A DNA stretch of 35,104 nt from JACQGZ01 sp036004665 (GCA_036004665.1 DASYRG010000023.1:1-35104), one strand, 5' to 3'. Positions 7,503-14,878 are shown, numbered from the stretch's first letter. Numbers and translations: made by a program. The notes: generated from the letters alone by a model not told the origin.

Positions 7503-8323
7503 CGACCCGGGAGGGTGGGCCTGTGCGGCTGAAGGGGAAAGCGTGTGTGGTGACAGGCGGCGCCCAGGGGATCGGCCGCGGCATCGCCGGGCGATTCGCT
7601 GCGGAGGGCGGAACGGTCGTGATCGCCGACCTGGACGCGGACGAAGGCCGTGCGGCGGTCTCAGAGATTCAGGCCGCGTCGGGAGAAGCACACTTCGTGC
7701 ACGCTGATGTGTCCCGCCCCGACGCAGTCGGCCGCCTGTTCGAGCACGTTCGGACGACGGTGGGGGGAGTCGATGTCCTGGTCAACAACGCCGCCCTGGT
7801 CCACGGCCCCGACGTGGAACGGCACTTTCTCGACACCGACGAGGCAGCCTGGGATCGCGTGATGGCCGTCAACTTGAAAAGCGTCTACCTCTGCTCGTGG
7901 CACGCCGCCCGGCTGATGGTCGCGCGTCGTCACGGGGGGTGCCTGATCAACATGAGCACCGCCGGCGCCACCCGCGCGCATCGCCATCGCGTCGCCTACG
8001 ATGCCGCGAAGGGCGCGGTGGAAGCGGCCACTCGGGCGATGGCCCTTGACTTGGCCCCCTGGGGGATTCGTGTGAATGCGATCGCGCCGGGCGCCATCTT
8101 AGTGGAACGGCGTACACCCGTGGGGGACGAAGGACGGGTCGCACCGGCGGATGTCATCCCGCTGGGACGCCTGGGCACCCCGGAGGACGTCGCCGCGGTC
8201 GCCGTCTTCCTTGCTTCCGATGAGGCCGCCTATGTGACGGGTACCGTTGTGTCCGTAGACGGGGGGATGCTCGCGCAGCTCCGATCGCCCCAGGTAGATG
8301 TCCAGCCGCGCTTTGGCGCCTAG
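7499..8323 (+). CDS. Short-chain dehydrogenase/reductase (classical SDR)
   Basis: A 274-residue NAD(P)-dependent oxidoreductase of the classical SDR family. It has the dinucleotide motif VTGGAQGIGRGIA near residue 20, an acidic Asp in VIADLDADE that favours NAD, the NNAA motif, and the catalytic Ser, Tyr and Lys in NMSTAG and YDAAK. The C terminus carries the usual PLGRLGTPEDVAAVAVFLASDEA and YVTGTVVSVDGG segments. The ATG at 7499 overlaps the upstream stop as ATGA; a GTG at 7523 is an alternative start. The gene is the last of the operon and its stop is interlocked with that of the convergent amidohydrolase. The substrate may be a sugar released by the hydrolases, by inference. Confidence 0.9.
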   Translation: MTTREGGPVRLKGKACVVTGGAQGIGRGIAGRFAAEGGTVVIADLDADEGRAAVSEIQAASGEAHFVHADVSRPDAVGRLFEHVRTTVGGVDVLVNNAALVHGPDVERHFLDTDEAAWDRVMAVNLKSVYLCSWHAARLMVARRHGGCLINMSTAGATRAHRHRVAYDAAKGAVEAATRAMALDLAPWGIRVNAIAPGAILVERRTPVGDEGRVAPADVIPLGRLGTPEDVAAVAVFLASDEAAYVTGTVVSVDGGMLAQLRSPQVDVQPRFGA

Positions 8324-9600
8324 GTGAACCGGGGGCGCGAGGCGGCTCGACGGCGGACCTCTTCGACGTGCGCGGCGACGAACTCACCGCTCCGCAAGAG
8401 CTGCCGGCCCTCGACGAAGACGTCCCGCACATCGGCTCCCCGGACGCCATAGACGAGGTGCGCGTAGATCTCGTGCGGCGGTTGCAGGTGCAGGCCGCGC
8501 CGGTCGACGGTAATGACGTCGGCGGCCTTGCCGGCCTCGAGAGATCCAACCTGCGCCTCCAATCCCATCACCCGGGCGCCTCCCTGCGTGGCCAGGCGGA
8601 GAATCTGCCGGATGGGATAGGCTGTGGGCTGGCCGACAGCGACCTTGTTCAGCAGCGCCGCAATCTTCATCTCCGCGAAGAAGTCCAGGGTATTGTTGCA
8701 GGGCGCCGAGTCGGTCCCGAGTCCAATTTCGGCGCCGTGGGCCAGCAGAGCGGCGATCGGCGCCACGCGCGCCTCGATCTTGGCGTTGCTCGACGGGCAG
8801 TGGGCGATCTTCGTTCCCGTCTGCGCGATGATGTCCGCCTCATCCTCGGAGACGTAAATGCAGTGTGCGGCGACGACGTCCGGTCCCAGGAACCCCAGGT
8901 CGTGCAGGTAGGTGATCGATCCATCGGCCCCGCGCGCTCTGATCGCCTCCAGCTCGTCCTGCGACTGCGCGACGTGGATGAAGATCCTTGCCCCGAGCTC
9001 GGTCGCGGCGGCCCGAATGTCCTCCAGGAGGCCCCGTGAGGACGTGTCCGGCCCTACGGGCGCCAACCCGCAGCTGATCCGTTTCGCGGGGGAGGTTCCC
9101 CAGCGCTTCACCAGCGCGAGAGCGTCGGGGAGGCTGGCCCGGCGATCGATGTCGTACAGCGAAGGGCCGAGGATGGCGCGCAGCCCGCTGGCATCGACCG
9201 CCTCCCCGATCACGTCCATGTGCGAGAAGCGGTCGGCAATGCAGGTCACGCCGGAGCGGATCAGCTCGCAGCAGCCGAGCAGCGCGGACCAGTAGAGATC
9301 ATCGTCGGACATCTGCGCTTCCAGCGCCGCGGTGCGGGCAAACCACTGGCGCGGGGTGAGGTCCTCGATCAGTCCGCGTTGATACGTCATGGCCGTATGC
9401 GTGTGGACGTTGACGAGGCCCGGGAGGACCAGGTGGTCGCCGGCGTCGATGACCTCATCCCCCGGCAGCCGCGAGAACCCCGAGACCGGTCCGACGTAGA
9501 CGATCCGGCCCGCCTCGCAGGCGACGACGCCATCAGGGAAGGTATCATCCCGATCATTGAGGGTGACGACGGTTCCGCCGCTGAGAACGGTGCGGCTCAT
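8320..9600 (-). CDS. Amidohydrolase, ATZ/TRZ-like deaminase (MtaD/guanine-deaminase relative)
   Basis: A 426-residue metal-dependent hydrolase of the amidohydrolase superfamily. The beta-sandwich start is TVLSGGTVVTLND, the metal motif is PGLVNVHTHTAM near residue 65, further ligands lie in IFIHVAQSQDE and VVAAHCIYVSEDE, and the last metal Asp is in IGLGTDSAPCNN. The ending RGADVRDVFVEGRQLL is standard for the family. Members deaminate S-adenosylhomocysteine, methylthioadenosine, guanine, cytosine or triazines, so a purine or deazapurine ring deaminase fits the context. It follows the second NDT-like gene by 18 bp in the same direction and overlaps the SDR stop by 4 bp. The exact substrate is not known. 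Confidence 0.9.
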   Translation of the reverse strand: MSRTVLSGGTVVTLNDRDDTFPDGVVACEAGRIVYVGPVSGFSRLPGDEVIDAGDHLVLPGLVNVHTHTAMTYQRGLIEDLTPRQWFARTAALEAQMSDDDLYWSALLGCCELIRSGVTCIADRFSHMDVIGEAVDASGLRAILGPSLYDIDRRASLPDALALVKRWGTSPAKRISCGLAPVGPDTSSRGLLEDIRAAATELGARIFIHVAQSQDELEAIRARGADGSITYLHDLGFLGPDVVAAHCIYVSEDEADIIAQTGTKIAHCPSSNAKIEARVAPIAALLAHGAEIGLGTDSAPCNNTLDFFAEMKIAALLNKVAVGQPTAYPIRQILRLATQGGARVMGLEAQVGSLEAGKAADVITVDRRGLHLQPPHEIYAHLVYGVRGADVRDVFVEGRQLLRSGEFVAAHVEEVRRRAASRPRFT

Positions 9601-9618
9601 CGTCGGCCCGTGCGAGCG

Positions 9619-10104
9619 CTAGGCCAAGCCCGCGTCGACGGAGCGGGCCTCGTCCACCCTGCCGTCCCAGCGAAGGAGCTCAGCCAGGGCTTCGCCAAAG
9701 GAGCGGAAGACACGCCCCCGCTCCTCGATGCAGCCGAGGACGTAGTAGTTCAGCGCCTGGGCTCCGGCGGCCCAGTCCCACCGGGCCACTCGGGAATCGT
9801 GCAGGATCCCGATGATGCCCTTCTTGGCGGGCGCCCCCTGCATCAAGGCGTAAAAGGTGCCGATGTGTCCGGCCACGCCGTCGCTCACGGCAAATCCGTC
9901 CAGCACGGCGATGAGCGCCTCGGCCTGGTCGAGGGCTTCATAGTCCCCGCGTGCGGTGCTGTCTGATGGTCTGACGTGATCCGAGGGCCGGTCATTGCTC
10001 GGGATGTAGCATTCGAATCCCTTGTCGCGGAGGGCGTCCGCGCATTTTGAGAGAAACTCCCGTGCGTACGGCGTTGTGATGATGCCGCTGAGAAAGACCT
10101 TCAC
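9619..10104 (-). CDS. Nucleoside 2-deoxyribosyltransferase-like protein, catalytic Glu replaced by His
   Basis: A 161-residue paralogue of the gene just upstream, in the nucleoside 2-deoxyribosyltransferase/DNPH1 superfamily. It keeps the first strand VKVFLSGIITTPY, the helix-strand ALDQAEALIAVLDGF and the FYALMQGAPAKKGIIGIL block. The nucleophile region reads DGVAGHIGTFY, where the paralogue and the family have a Glu; residue 80 is His (codon 9867-9865). The start is taken as GTG 10104, which overlaps the upstream TGA as GTGA and has GGGAGGG about 7 nt before it; the frame is open further upstream to 10164. It may be an inactive partner, a binding protein, or an enzyme with a changed mechanism. 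Confidence 0.8.
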   Translation of the reverse strand: MKVFLSGIITTPYAREFLSKCADALRDKGFECYIPSNDRPSDHVRPSDSTARGDYEALDQAEALIAVLDGFAVSDGVAGHIGTFYALMQGAPAKKGIIGILHDSRVARWDWAAGAQALNYYVLGCIEERGRVFRSFGEALAELLRWDGRVDEARSVDAGLA

Positions 10105-10616
10105 TGTCTTCCCTCCCTGGTCTCCATGTCGAGCACTCCCGCATCCCTCAGCTCTTTCCGCCATACGTGCAAGTGCTCGATCACATCATCAAGGGATCGG
10201 TACACGCGGCCGGTCCGCTCGACGCAGCCCAGGGTGAACGCGTTGATCGGCGGCGCCCCGACCTCAGCACGTTTCCATGCCTGGTCATCCGTGAGCAGCC
10301 CCACGATGCCTTTCTTCGTCGGGTCGTGTTGCATGAGGCCGTAGAAGATGCCGATCTCGGCAGCTGTGCCGCTGCTCACATCCGGGTCGTCCAGCAGGGC
10401 GACGATGGCGTTGGCAGCGTCCACCATCTCATAGTCCATGTCGAAGATCTCCGCCGCCGAGAGCACGCGCCCGGAAGCCCGTTGAATTTCTCGCGTTACC
10501 CCCCGCTCGTGCGGCACCAGGCAGATGAATCCGGCCTCGCGCAGCCGCTGGGCGTTCCGGGCGATGAACGCGCGATGGTACGGCGTGAACAATGGACCTG
10601 CCAAGTAGAGTTTCAC
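10101..10616 (-). CDS. Nucleoside 2-deoxyribosyltransferase / DNPH1-like N-glycosidase
   Basis: A 171-residue member of the nucleoside 2-deoxyribosyltransferase superfamily. It has the N-terminal substrate loop KLYLAGPLFTPYHRAF, the Asp-rich helix DMDYEMVDAANAIVALL, and the nucleophile motif DPDVSSGTAAEIGIFYG. Glu87 (codon 10358-10356) sits at the position of the catalytic glutamate. Family members swap bases between deoxyribonucleosides, or hydrolyse nucleoside monophosphates to base and sugar phosphate (DNPH1/Rcl, CMP hydrolases). It is the first gene of a three-gene minus-strand operon with its His-variant paralogue and the amidohydrolase. The specific substrate is open. Confidence 0.85.
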   Translation of the reverse strand: MKLYLAGPLFTPYHRAFIARNAQRLREAGFICLVPHERGVTREIQRASGRVLSAAEIFDMDYEMVDAANAIVALLDDPDVSSGTAAEIGIFYGLMQHDPTKKGIVGLLTDDQAWKRAEVGAPPINAFTLGCVERTGRVYRSLDDVIEHLHVWRKELRDAGVLDMETREGRQ

Positions 10617-10704
10617 GGCGCTCCTCCCCTGACTTGGGCCATCATCAACGTTCCACAGGTGTCCTGCCGCCCCTCCGTGCCGTGGAAATGGCGGGGGAGC
10701 GCGA

Positions 10705-10713
10705 TGGTATACT
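10705..10713 (+). promoter_or_regulatory. Extended -10 promoter of tRNA-Arg
   Basis: TG-G-TATACT forms an extended -10 element with its hexamer at 10708-10713. Initiation about 7 nt downstream would fall almost exactly at the tRNA 5' end. A -35 match is poor, which is usual for extended -10 promoters. Assignment is by pattern only. Confidence 0.55.
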
Positions 10714-10721
10714 GATGAGGC

Positions 10722-10797
10722 GCGCCCGTAGCTCAGCGGATAGAGCGACGGCCTCCGGAGCCGTAGGTCGTGGGTTCAAGTCCCTCCGGGCGCGCCA
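10722..10797 (+). tRNA. tRNA-Arg (anticodon CCG)
   Basis: A complete 76-nt cloverleaf. The acceptor stem GCGCCCG (10722-10728) pairs with CGGGCGC (10787-10793), followed by discriminator G and an encoded CCA. The D stem is GCTC/GAGC. The anticodon stem ACGGC/GCCGT encloses CTCCGGA, giving anticodon CCG, which reads the arginine codon CGG. The T arm GTGGG-TTCAAGT-CCCTC has one T-T mismatch at its second pair. The CGG codon is frequent in GC-rich genomes such as this one. Confidence 0.95.
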
Positions 10798-10803
10798 GAT
10801 CTC

Positions 10804-11667
10804 CTAGCCGACGCCCTCCAGGAGGGTGCGCGAGACGAAGGTCTGAAAGCTCGTGGGTGGCCGGCCGAGGAGAGACGCGAGGACAGTCGGGTTCCCGAGG
10901 AACCCATAGTCGTTGTAGTAGCCAAACATCTTCAGGAGCGTCCTGATCTGGTAGTCGCCCATCCCCCGCCCCCTTGCCCGTGCCGTCCACTCGTCGAGCG
11001 TGACCTCCTCGGCACGAACGGGGCGGTCCAGCGCTCGGCTCAGAACGTCCGCCACCTCCCGCGGAGTAAGGATCTCGGGCCCCGCTAGCTCGTAGATCGC
11101 GCCCTGATGGCCTGCGTCCGTCAGCACTCGGGCAGCCACCTGGCCGACATCCTCCAGATCGACCATACTCAACCGGGTCTCCACAGCGTAGGGCACGGGG
11201 TAGATACCCCGTTCGAGAATCGCCGTCCGCGCCCCTAGCACGTTCTGCATGTAGGACGCCGGCTGGAGGATCGTATAGGGGAGACCGGACTCGAAGAGCG
11301 CCGCTTCGACCAGAAGTTTGTTCCAATGTTGCGGCATGCCCACTGTCTGGGGATGGAGGACGGAGTGGTAGACGAAATGCGTGACGCCGGCGCCTCGTGC
11401 CGCCGCGAGCATCATGCGACCAATGTGGACTTCGTCCGGGCTCATGTTCGGGCAGATGTGATAGACGGCGGTCACGCCCTGGTGCGCAGACCCCAGGACC
11501 CGCGCGTCGCGCATGTCCCCGACGACCGTCTCCCGCGCCCCCGTCGAGGCGGCGGCCGCGACCTGTTCCTCGCGCCGCACCAAGGCGCGGACCTCGGCCC
11601 CCCCGACGCGCAGAGCTTGGATAACTGCCAGACCCGTCTTCCCGGCCGCACCGGTGACCAGGATCAT
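10804..11667 (-). CDS. NmrA-like NAD(P)-binding protein (atypical SDR)
   Basis: A 287-residue Rossmann-fold protein of the NmrA/atypical SDR group. The N terminus MILVTGAAGKTGLAVIQAL has the glycine-rich GxxGxxG signature, and VRALVRREEQ the residues that usually contact NADP. Later segments HFVYHSVLHPQ, LPYTILQPASYMQNVLG and YELAGPEILTPREVADVLSRAL match NmrA-family redox sensors and quinone-oxidoreductase-like proteins. The start at 11667 is chosen for its GGGGAGGGTGAC leader; the frame is open far upstream without coding content. It ends 6 bp from the tRNA gene, convergent to it. The function may be redox sensing or reduction of small molecules. Confidence 0.85.
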   Translation of the reverse strand: MILVTGAAGKTGLAVIQALRVGGAEVRALVRREEQVAAAASTGARETVVGDMRDARVLGSAHQGVTAVYHICPNMSPDEVHIGRMMLAAARGAGVTHFVYHSVLHPQTVGMPQHWNKLLVEAALFESGLPYTILQPASYMQNVLGARTAILERGIYPVPYAVETRLSMVDLEDVGQVAARVLTDAGHQGAIYELAGPEILTPREVADVLSRALDRPVRAEEVTLDEWTARARGRGMGDYQIRTLLKMFGYYNDYGFLGNPTVLASLLGRPPTSFQTFVSRTLLEGVG

Positions 11668-11767
11668 GTCACCCTCCCCTGATGAGTCATTGTCGTGCGG
11701 CATCCTGAATATCAGATATGATGGGATACTCTCGCGCTCTGAAGGAGCCATCCCCTGGAGGAACGCT

Positions 11768-12514
11768 ATGTTGTGGATCTTGAATCCTGAGCTCTGGATC
11801 GCCCTGGCCACCCTCACCGCCCTGGAGATCGTCCTGGGAGTGGACAACATCGTCTTCATCTCCATCCTCTCCGGCAAACTACCCGCGGCGATGCAGGGTC
11901 GGGCGCGTCGCGTCGGGCTGGGGGCGGCTATGCTCATGCGCATCGGGCTGCTGCTCGCACTCTCCTGGATCATCGGCCTGACCGCGCCTCTGTTTGCCGT
12001 CGTCGGCCGCACGTTCTCGGGTCGGGACCTGGTGCTGATCGCCGGGGGGCTGTTCCTGCTGGCGAAGAGCACCTTTGAGATCCATGACAGGCTGGAGGGT
12101 GAGACGGGACGGGCGATCACGCGGGTGCCGCCCTCCTTCTGGAGCGTGATCGTCCAGATCATGCTCCTGGATATCATCTTCTCCCTCGACTCGGTAATCA
12201 CGGCCGTTGGGATGGTCAATCAGGTCGGGGTGATGATCGCGGCGGTGATGCTGGCCGTGGGTGTGATGATGGTGGCGGCGGGGCCGATCAGCGACTTCGT
12301 CAACCGCCACCCGACCGTGCGAATGCTGGCCCTCAGCTTCCTGTTGCTGATCGGCCTCTCTCTGCTGGTCGAAGGGTTCGGCCAGCACATCGCCAAGGGC
12401 TACATCTACTTCGCCATGGGGTTCTCGGTCTTCGTCGAGATGCTCAACCTGCGCGTGCGCCAGCGGGAGGCGGCGCCCGTGAGGCTGCGCCAGCCTTACG
12501 CCGAAACGGGCTAG
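11768..12514 (+). CDS. TerC family integral membrane protein
   Basis: A 248-residue membrane protein of the TerC family, linked in other bacteria to tellurite resistance and to manganese export that metallates secreted enzymes. Seven hydrophobic helices are visible. Two conserved acidic membrane motifs are present: LEIVLGVDNIVFISIL near residue 18 and LLDIIFSLDSVITAVGM near residue 140, whose Asp residues are thought to bind the metal. A basic loop GRARRVGLGAAMLMR follows the first motif. The ATG at 11768 has GGAGG about 5 nt before it; the open frame upstream to 11513 is antisense to the NmrA-like gene. No yybP-ykoY manganese riboswitch was seen in the short leader. Confidence 0.9.
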   Translation: MLWILNPELWIALATLTALEIVLGVDNIVFISILSGKLPAAMQGRARRVGLGAAMLMRIGLLLALSWIIGLTAPLFAVVGRTFSGRDLVLIAGGLFLLAKSTFEIHDRLEGETGRAITRVPPSFWSVIVQIMLLDIIFSLDSVITAVGMVNQVGVMIAAVMLAVGVMMVAAGPISDFVNRHPTVRMLALSFLLLIGLSLLVEGFGQHIAKGYIYFAMGFSVFVEMLNLRVRQREAAPVRLRQPYAETG

Positions 12515-12565
12515 GGCAGGGCGGCCGGGCGAGGCCACGCCGAGACCCGCCCGGCCGGTCCTGCC
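12515..12565 (+). terminator. GC-rich hairpin between convergent genes
   Basis: GGCAGG and GGCCGGGCG (12515-12531) pair with CGCCCGGCC (12548-12556) and CCTGCC (12560-12565), giving a 15-bp interrupted stem directly after the terC-like stop. There is no T run, so it is a possible rather than classical terminator. It could serve both convergent genes. Confidence 0.5.
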
Positions 12566-12585
12566 GTTGGTCGGCCGTACCCTCG

Positions 12586-13011
12586 CTAGGGCGTTGGCGT
12601 TGGCGAGGGGACGGGTCGCGTTACCCCCGGTGCAAGCAGAGGGAAGGCCTTGGGCAACGCCTCCCGCAGGTTCCGCAGCCAGATCTCCGCCAGCGCCTGC
12701 TGCGTCGTTCCGTTCAGCCGCGCGTGGTTGGCGTCGACCGTGATGATCAAGATGTCACCGACGAAGATGCCAGGTTGAGCGTTGACGGTGCGGATGGTGA
12801 TCGTCTCGACGCTCGGTCGGCCTCTGCTCAGCGCGTTGGTGATGCGCTGCTCGACGAGCACCGCCCGCTGTTCGATGGACATCCCGCCCGCCTCCGCCCG
12901 GACGCGCAGGATCAGCATGCCCCCCACGACCACATCGCCCATGGCGGCCGCGGCGGGGTGGGCCAGGCCGACGACGAGGGCGAGCGCGATCGCGACGATC
13001 GTCAGTCTCAT
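12586..13011 (-). CDS. Secreted protein of unknown function
   Basis: A 141-residue protein with a clear Sec signal peptide (TIVAIALALVVGLAHPAAAA). The mature part has repeated beta-type segments (MLILRVRAEAGGMSIEQRAVLVEQRI and GIFVGDILIITVDANHARLNG), spaced like the periplasmic N-terminal domain found before some mechanosensitive channels, where a helix starting EQRA and an ITVD strand recur. Here it stands alone with a Pro/Thr-rich tail. AAAGGAGGATG lies just before the start. It follows the stalk-domain gene in the same direction by 108 bp. No specific function can be given. Confidence 0.75.
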   Translation of the reverse strand: MRLTIVAIALALVVGLAHPAAAAMGDVVVGGMLILRVRAEAGGMSIEQRAVLVEQRITNALSRGRPSVETITIRTVNAQPGIFVGDILIITVDANHARLNGTTQQALAEIWLRNLREALPKAFPLLAPGVTRPVPSPTPTP

Positions 13012-13048
13012 TTCACATCCTCCTTTGGAATTGCGGAAGACAGTAAGG

Positions 13049-13097
13049 ATCGGGGGGACCGTCCCGGATCGGAACCGAACCGGTCGATCCCCCCGAT
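13049..13097 (-). terminator. Inverted repeat between two secreted-protein genes
   Basis: ATCGGGGGGA (13049-13058) is the exact reverse complement of TCCCCCCGAT (13088-13097), with a 29-nt loop that itself has short complementary GC runs. It lies after the stalk-domain gene and could act as a terminator or leader structure for the downstream gene. There is no strong T tract. Confidence 0.4.
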
Positions 13098-13119
13098 AGT
13101 GTATCGTCGGCGGCCCGGT

Positions 13120-14361
13120 TCAGCGCTGCCGCACGGTGACCGTCGACGCGTCAGACTCCAGACCCGCCGCGTTGACGGCGATGATGGTGATGATGTAGGG
13201 CCAGCCCGGGAAGAGCGGCTGGTAACTGACGTTGGTGCCGAAGTGCCCGCTGTTAGAGACGTTGGCTTGCACTGAAGCCAGCCGTACTCCCAGCATGGCG
13301 TCAATTGTGATCATGACCTTAGCTGCGTCTTCCGCCCGGCCTTCGATCTCGACCGGGCTGGTAATTGAGGCGTTCGCGCTGGGGTTGCTGATCACCGGAC
13401 GGGCCGGTCGCGTCGTGGGCACCTGGGCGGAGGCGGTCTCCGCGTTGATGCCGTAGACCAGGCTGCTCTCCGGGTTCAGCCGGAGCGCCAGAATCATCCC
13501 CGCCTTCAGGTTGGGAATCGTGGAGGCCTTATCGTCGATAACAACCTCGACCGATTCCGCCGTGCGATACGCGTTGCCATTGGTGAGGACGATGGTCCGG
13601 CCGCCCCCGGCGATCGCATCGAGCCGGCCGACCACGATCTTAAAGGTGGCGCGGATGCGCTCGGCGCGGTTGTCGTTGCCAACGCGCGCGTCGATCTCAT
13701 CACCCACCTTCAAGGCGTTGACGCTGACGGAGCCGCCGCTGTTGGTCGTCAGGTTGACCCGCGTGATGGCAGTGTCCGGTGTGATGAAGACCCGCGTCGT
13801 GATGTTGCCCTGTTCCACCAGGATCGACGGATTGTCTCCCGTCCTCACCTGAACCAGGGTGCCCTTGACGGCCTGAGCGGACGGCGCGGGCGGCGGGACC
13901 GGCGGCCCACCAAGCGGGGGCTGCGCGCCCGGGCTGCCCGGGCTGAAGATCAGGACCGTGCGCGTCGCCTCCTGATACTGCACCTCGGCGCCCATTGATT
14001 CGCTGACGAACCGCAGCGGGACGAGCGTGCGGCCGCGGATGACCATGGCCGGGACGTCGAGCGGAATGATGCGGTCGTTCACGCGGGCCGACCGCTGGCC
14101 GATGACGAGCTCGACCACGGTCGATCCATGGATGGCGATGACGGTCCTGGTTGCGGCCTCCCACTCAACGGTCGCGCCCATGCGTTCGAAGATACCACGC
14201 AGCGGGACCAGGACGCGGGCGCCGACCACGATGGGCGGCTGGTCGAAGCGCACCAGTTGCCCGTCGACGAAGACGCGCACTGTCCCCTGCGCGTGGGTCG
14301 GCACTGGCGCCAGAGCTGCGGCCAGCGCGCCCACCACGAGAAGGATCAGGACGTGTCGCAT
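13120..14361 (-). CDS. Secreted stalk-domain (copper amine oxidase N-terminal-like) protein
   Basis: A 413-residue exported protein. A signal peptide (LILLVVGALAAALAPVPTHA) is followed by two copper-amine-oxidase N-terminal-like stalk repeats at about residues 28-140. These are recognisable from VRVFVDGQLVRFDQPPIV, then VLVPLRGIFERMGATVEW and TLVPLRFVSESMGAEVQY. A Pro-rich linker (PPLGGPPVPPPAPS) leads to beta-rich segments with VKGTLVQV and VGRLDAI, typical of DUF5666-like repeats, and an Ig-like end (PVISNPSANASITSPVEIEGRAEDAAKVMI). Stalk domains occur in cell-surface proteins of Firmicutes and related lineages and likely anchor or present the protein at the wall. The ligand is unknown. Confidence 0.85.
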   Translation of the reverse strand: MRHVLILLVVGALAAALAPVPTHAQGTVRVFVDGQLVRFDQPPIVVGARVLVPLRGIFERMGATVEWEAATRTVIAIHGSTVVELVIGQRSARVNDRIIPLDVPAMVIRGRTLVPLRFVSESMGAEVQYQEATRTVLIFSPGSPGAQPPLGGPPVPPPAPSAQAVKGTLVQVRTGDNPSILVEQGNITTRVFITPDTAITRVNLTTNSGGSVSVNALKVGDEIDARVGNDNRAERIRATFKIVVGRLDAIAGGGRTIVLTNGNAYRTAESVEVVIDDKASTIPNLKAGMILALRLNPESSLVYGINAETASAQVPTTRPARPVISNPSANASITSPVEIEGRAEDAAKVMITIDAMLGVRLASVQANVSNSGHFGTNVSYQPLFPGWPYIITIIAVNAAGLESDASTVTVRQR

Positions 14362-14393
14362 ACGCTATCTCCTCGCATTCGTGGGTAGAGTCT

Positions 14394-14420
14394 CCTGCCC
14401 GCCCCCTGTGCGCGGGCAGG
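14394..14420. repeat. Inverted repeat in the leader of the stalk-domain gene
   Basis: CCTGCCCGC (14394-14402) and GCGGGCAGG (14412-14420) are exact reverse complements separated by 9 nt. On the minus strand it lies between the GTTT/GGGTAA promoter-like site and the start at 14361, so it could be an mRNA leader hairpin. Confidence 0.5.
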
Positions 14421-14462
14421 GATGGGGAGCGGGATGAGCCCTCCCCGTCGTGCCTAGTTGGC

Positions 14463-14488
14463 TTACCCTGTTTGGGGGTGGTTGAAAC
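14463..14488 (-). promoter_or_regulatory. SigB/SigF-type promoter candidate before the stalk-domain gene
   Basis: On the minus strand GTTTCA (14488-14483), 14 nt, then GGGTAA (14468-14463). This matches the GTTT-N14/16-GGGTA pattern of SigB of Bacillus and SigF of mycobacteria. The start codon lies about 100 nt downstream. See the other sites of the same form at 15499, 20654, 20696 and 21291. Confidence 0.55.
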
Positions 14489-14513
14489 GGCGGAAAGCCG
14501 GACCCAGTGCGGC

Positions 14514-14651
14514 TTAGCGCGCCGTGAGTCCCAGGATGCCGATGACGATGAGGTAGATCGCCACGATGTAGTTGAGCAGCCGGGGGATAAGCAGAATCAG
14601 CACCCCGGCGATGAGAGCGGTGATTGGTTCGAGCGAGGGGTCCAGCCTCAT
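14514..14651 (-). CDS. Small membrane protein, DUF3096 family
   Basis: A 45-residue protein with almost entirely hydrophobic sequence: LEPITALIAGVLILLIPRLL followed by NYIVAIYLIVIGILGL. The RLLNYIVAIYLI pattern is that of DUF3096, a family of tiny two-helix membrane proteins of unknown function. The ATG overlaps the stop of the upstream 76-residue gene as ATGA (14651-14648), so the pair is translationally coupled. Its length matches the family. It sits in a run of small stress-type membrane proteins near a SigB/F-like sigma factor. Confidence 0.8.
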   Translation of the reverse strand: MRLDPSLEPITALIAGVLILLIPRLLNYIVAIYLIVIGILGLTAR

Positions 14652-14878
14652 GCGGGCGCCGATCGCTTCGTACCGGCCACAACCAGCACGACCCCGCCGG
14701 CGATTGACACGGCGCCCAGGACCGGCGGCAGCGGGATCCGCCGTTGCTCCTCTGCCTGCACTTCGACCGGCCCAACATCGATGACGGTCCGCTTCGTCGT
14801 ATAAGTGATCCCCTCGTAGACCAGCGCGATCACGCCGAGGGCGATCAGGATTACGCCAAGGATGGCTATCGGTCGCAT
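14648..14878 (-). CDS. Small two-helix membrane protein (unknown function)
   Basis: A 76-residue membrane protein. Helix one is PIAILGVILIALGVIALVYEGI, then a polar loop YTTKRTVIDVGPVEVQAEEQRRIPLPP, and helix two PVLGAVSIAGGVVLVVAG. The loop KRTVIDVGPVEV followed by PLPPVLG is found in small proteins of many soil and stress-related bacteria, often annotated only as membrane proteins (DUF3185-like). The gene is coupled to the DUF3096 gene through a 4-bp overlap and lies 43 bp after the 50-residue gene. Function unknown. Confidence 0.8.
   Translation of the reverse strand: MRPIAILGVILIALGVIALVYEGITYTTKRTVIDVGPVEVQAEEQRRIPLPPVLGAVSIAGGVVLVVAGTKRSAPA

Noticed and set aside
10722..10797. Integration site use of tRNA-Arg (att site with island)
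   Set aside because: No integrase gene, no direct repeat of the tRNA 3' end was noticed nearby, and the flanking genes are ordinary in composition.
11668..11767. yybP-ykoY manganese riboswitch before the TerC-family gene
   Set aside because: The 100-nt leader lacks the conserved paired loops of that class; only a TATGAT-like -10 with poorly spaced -35 is seen.
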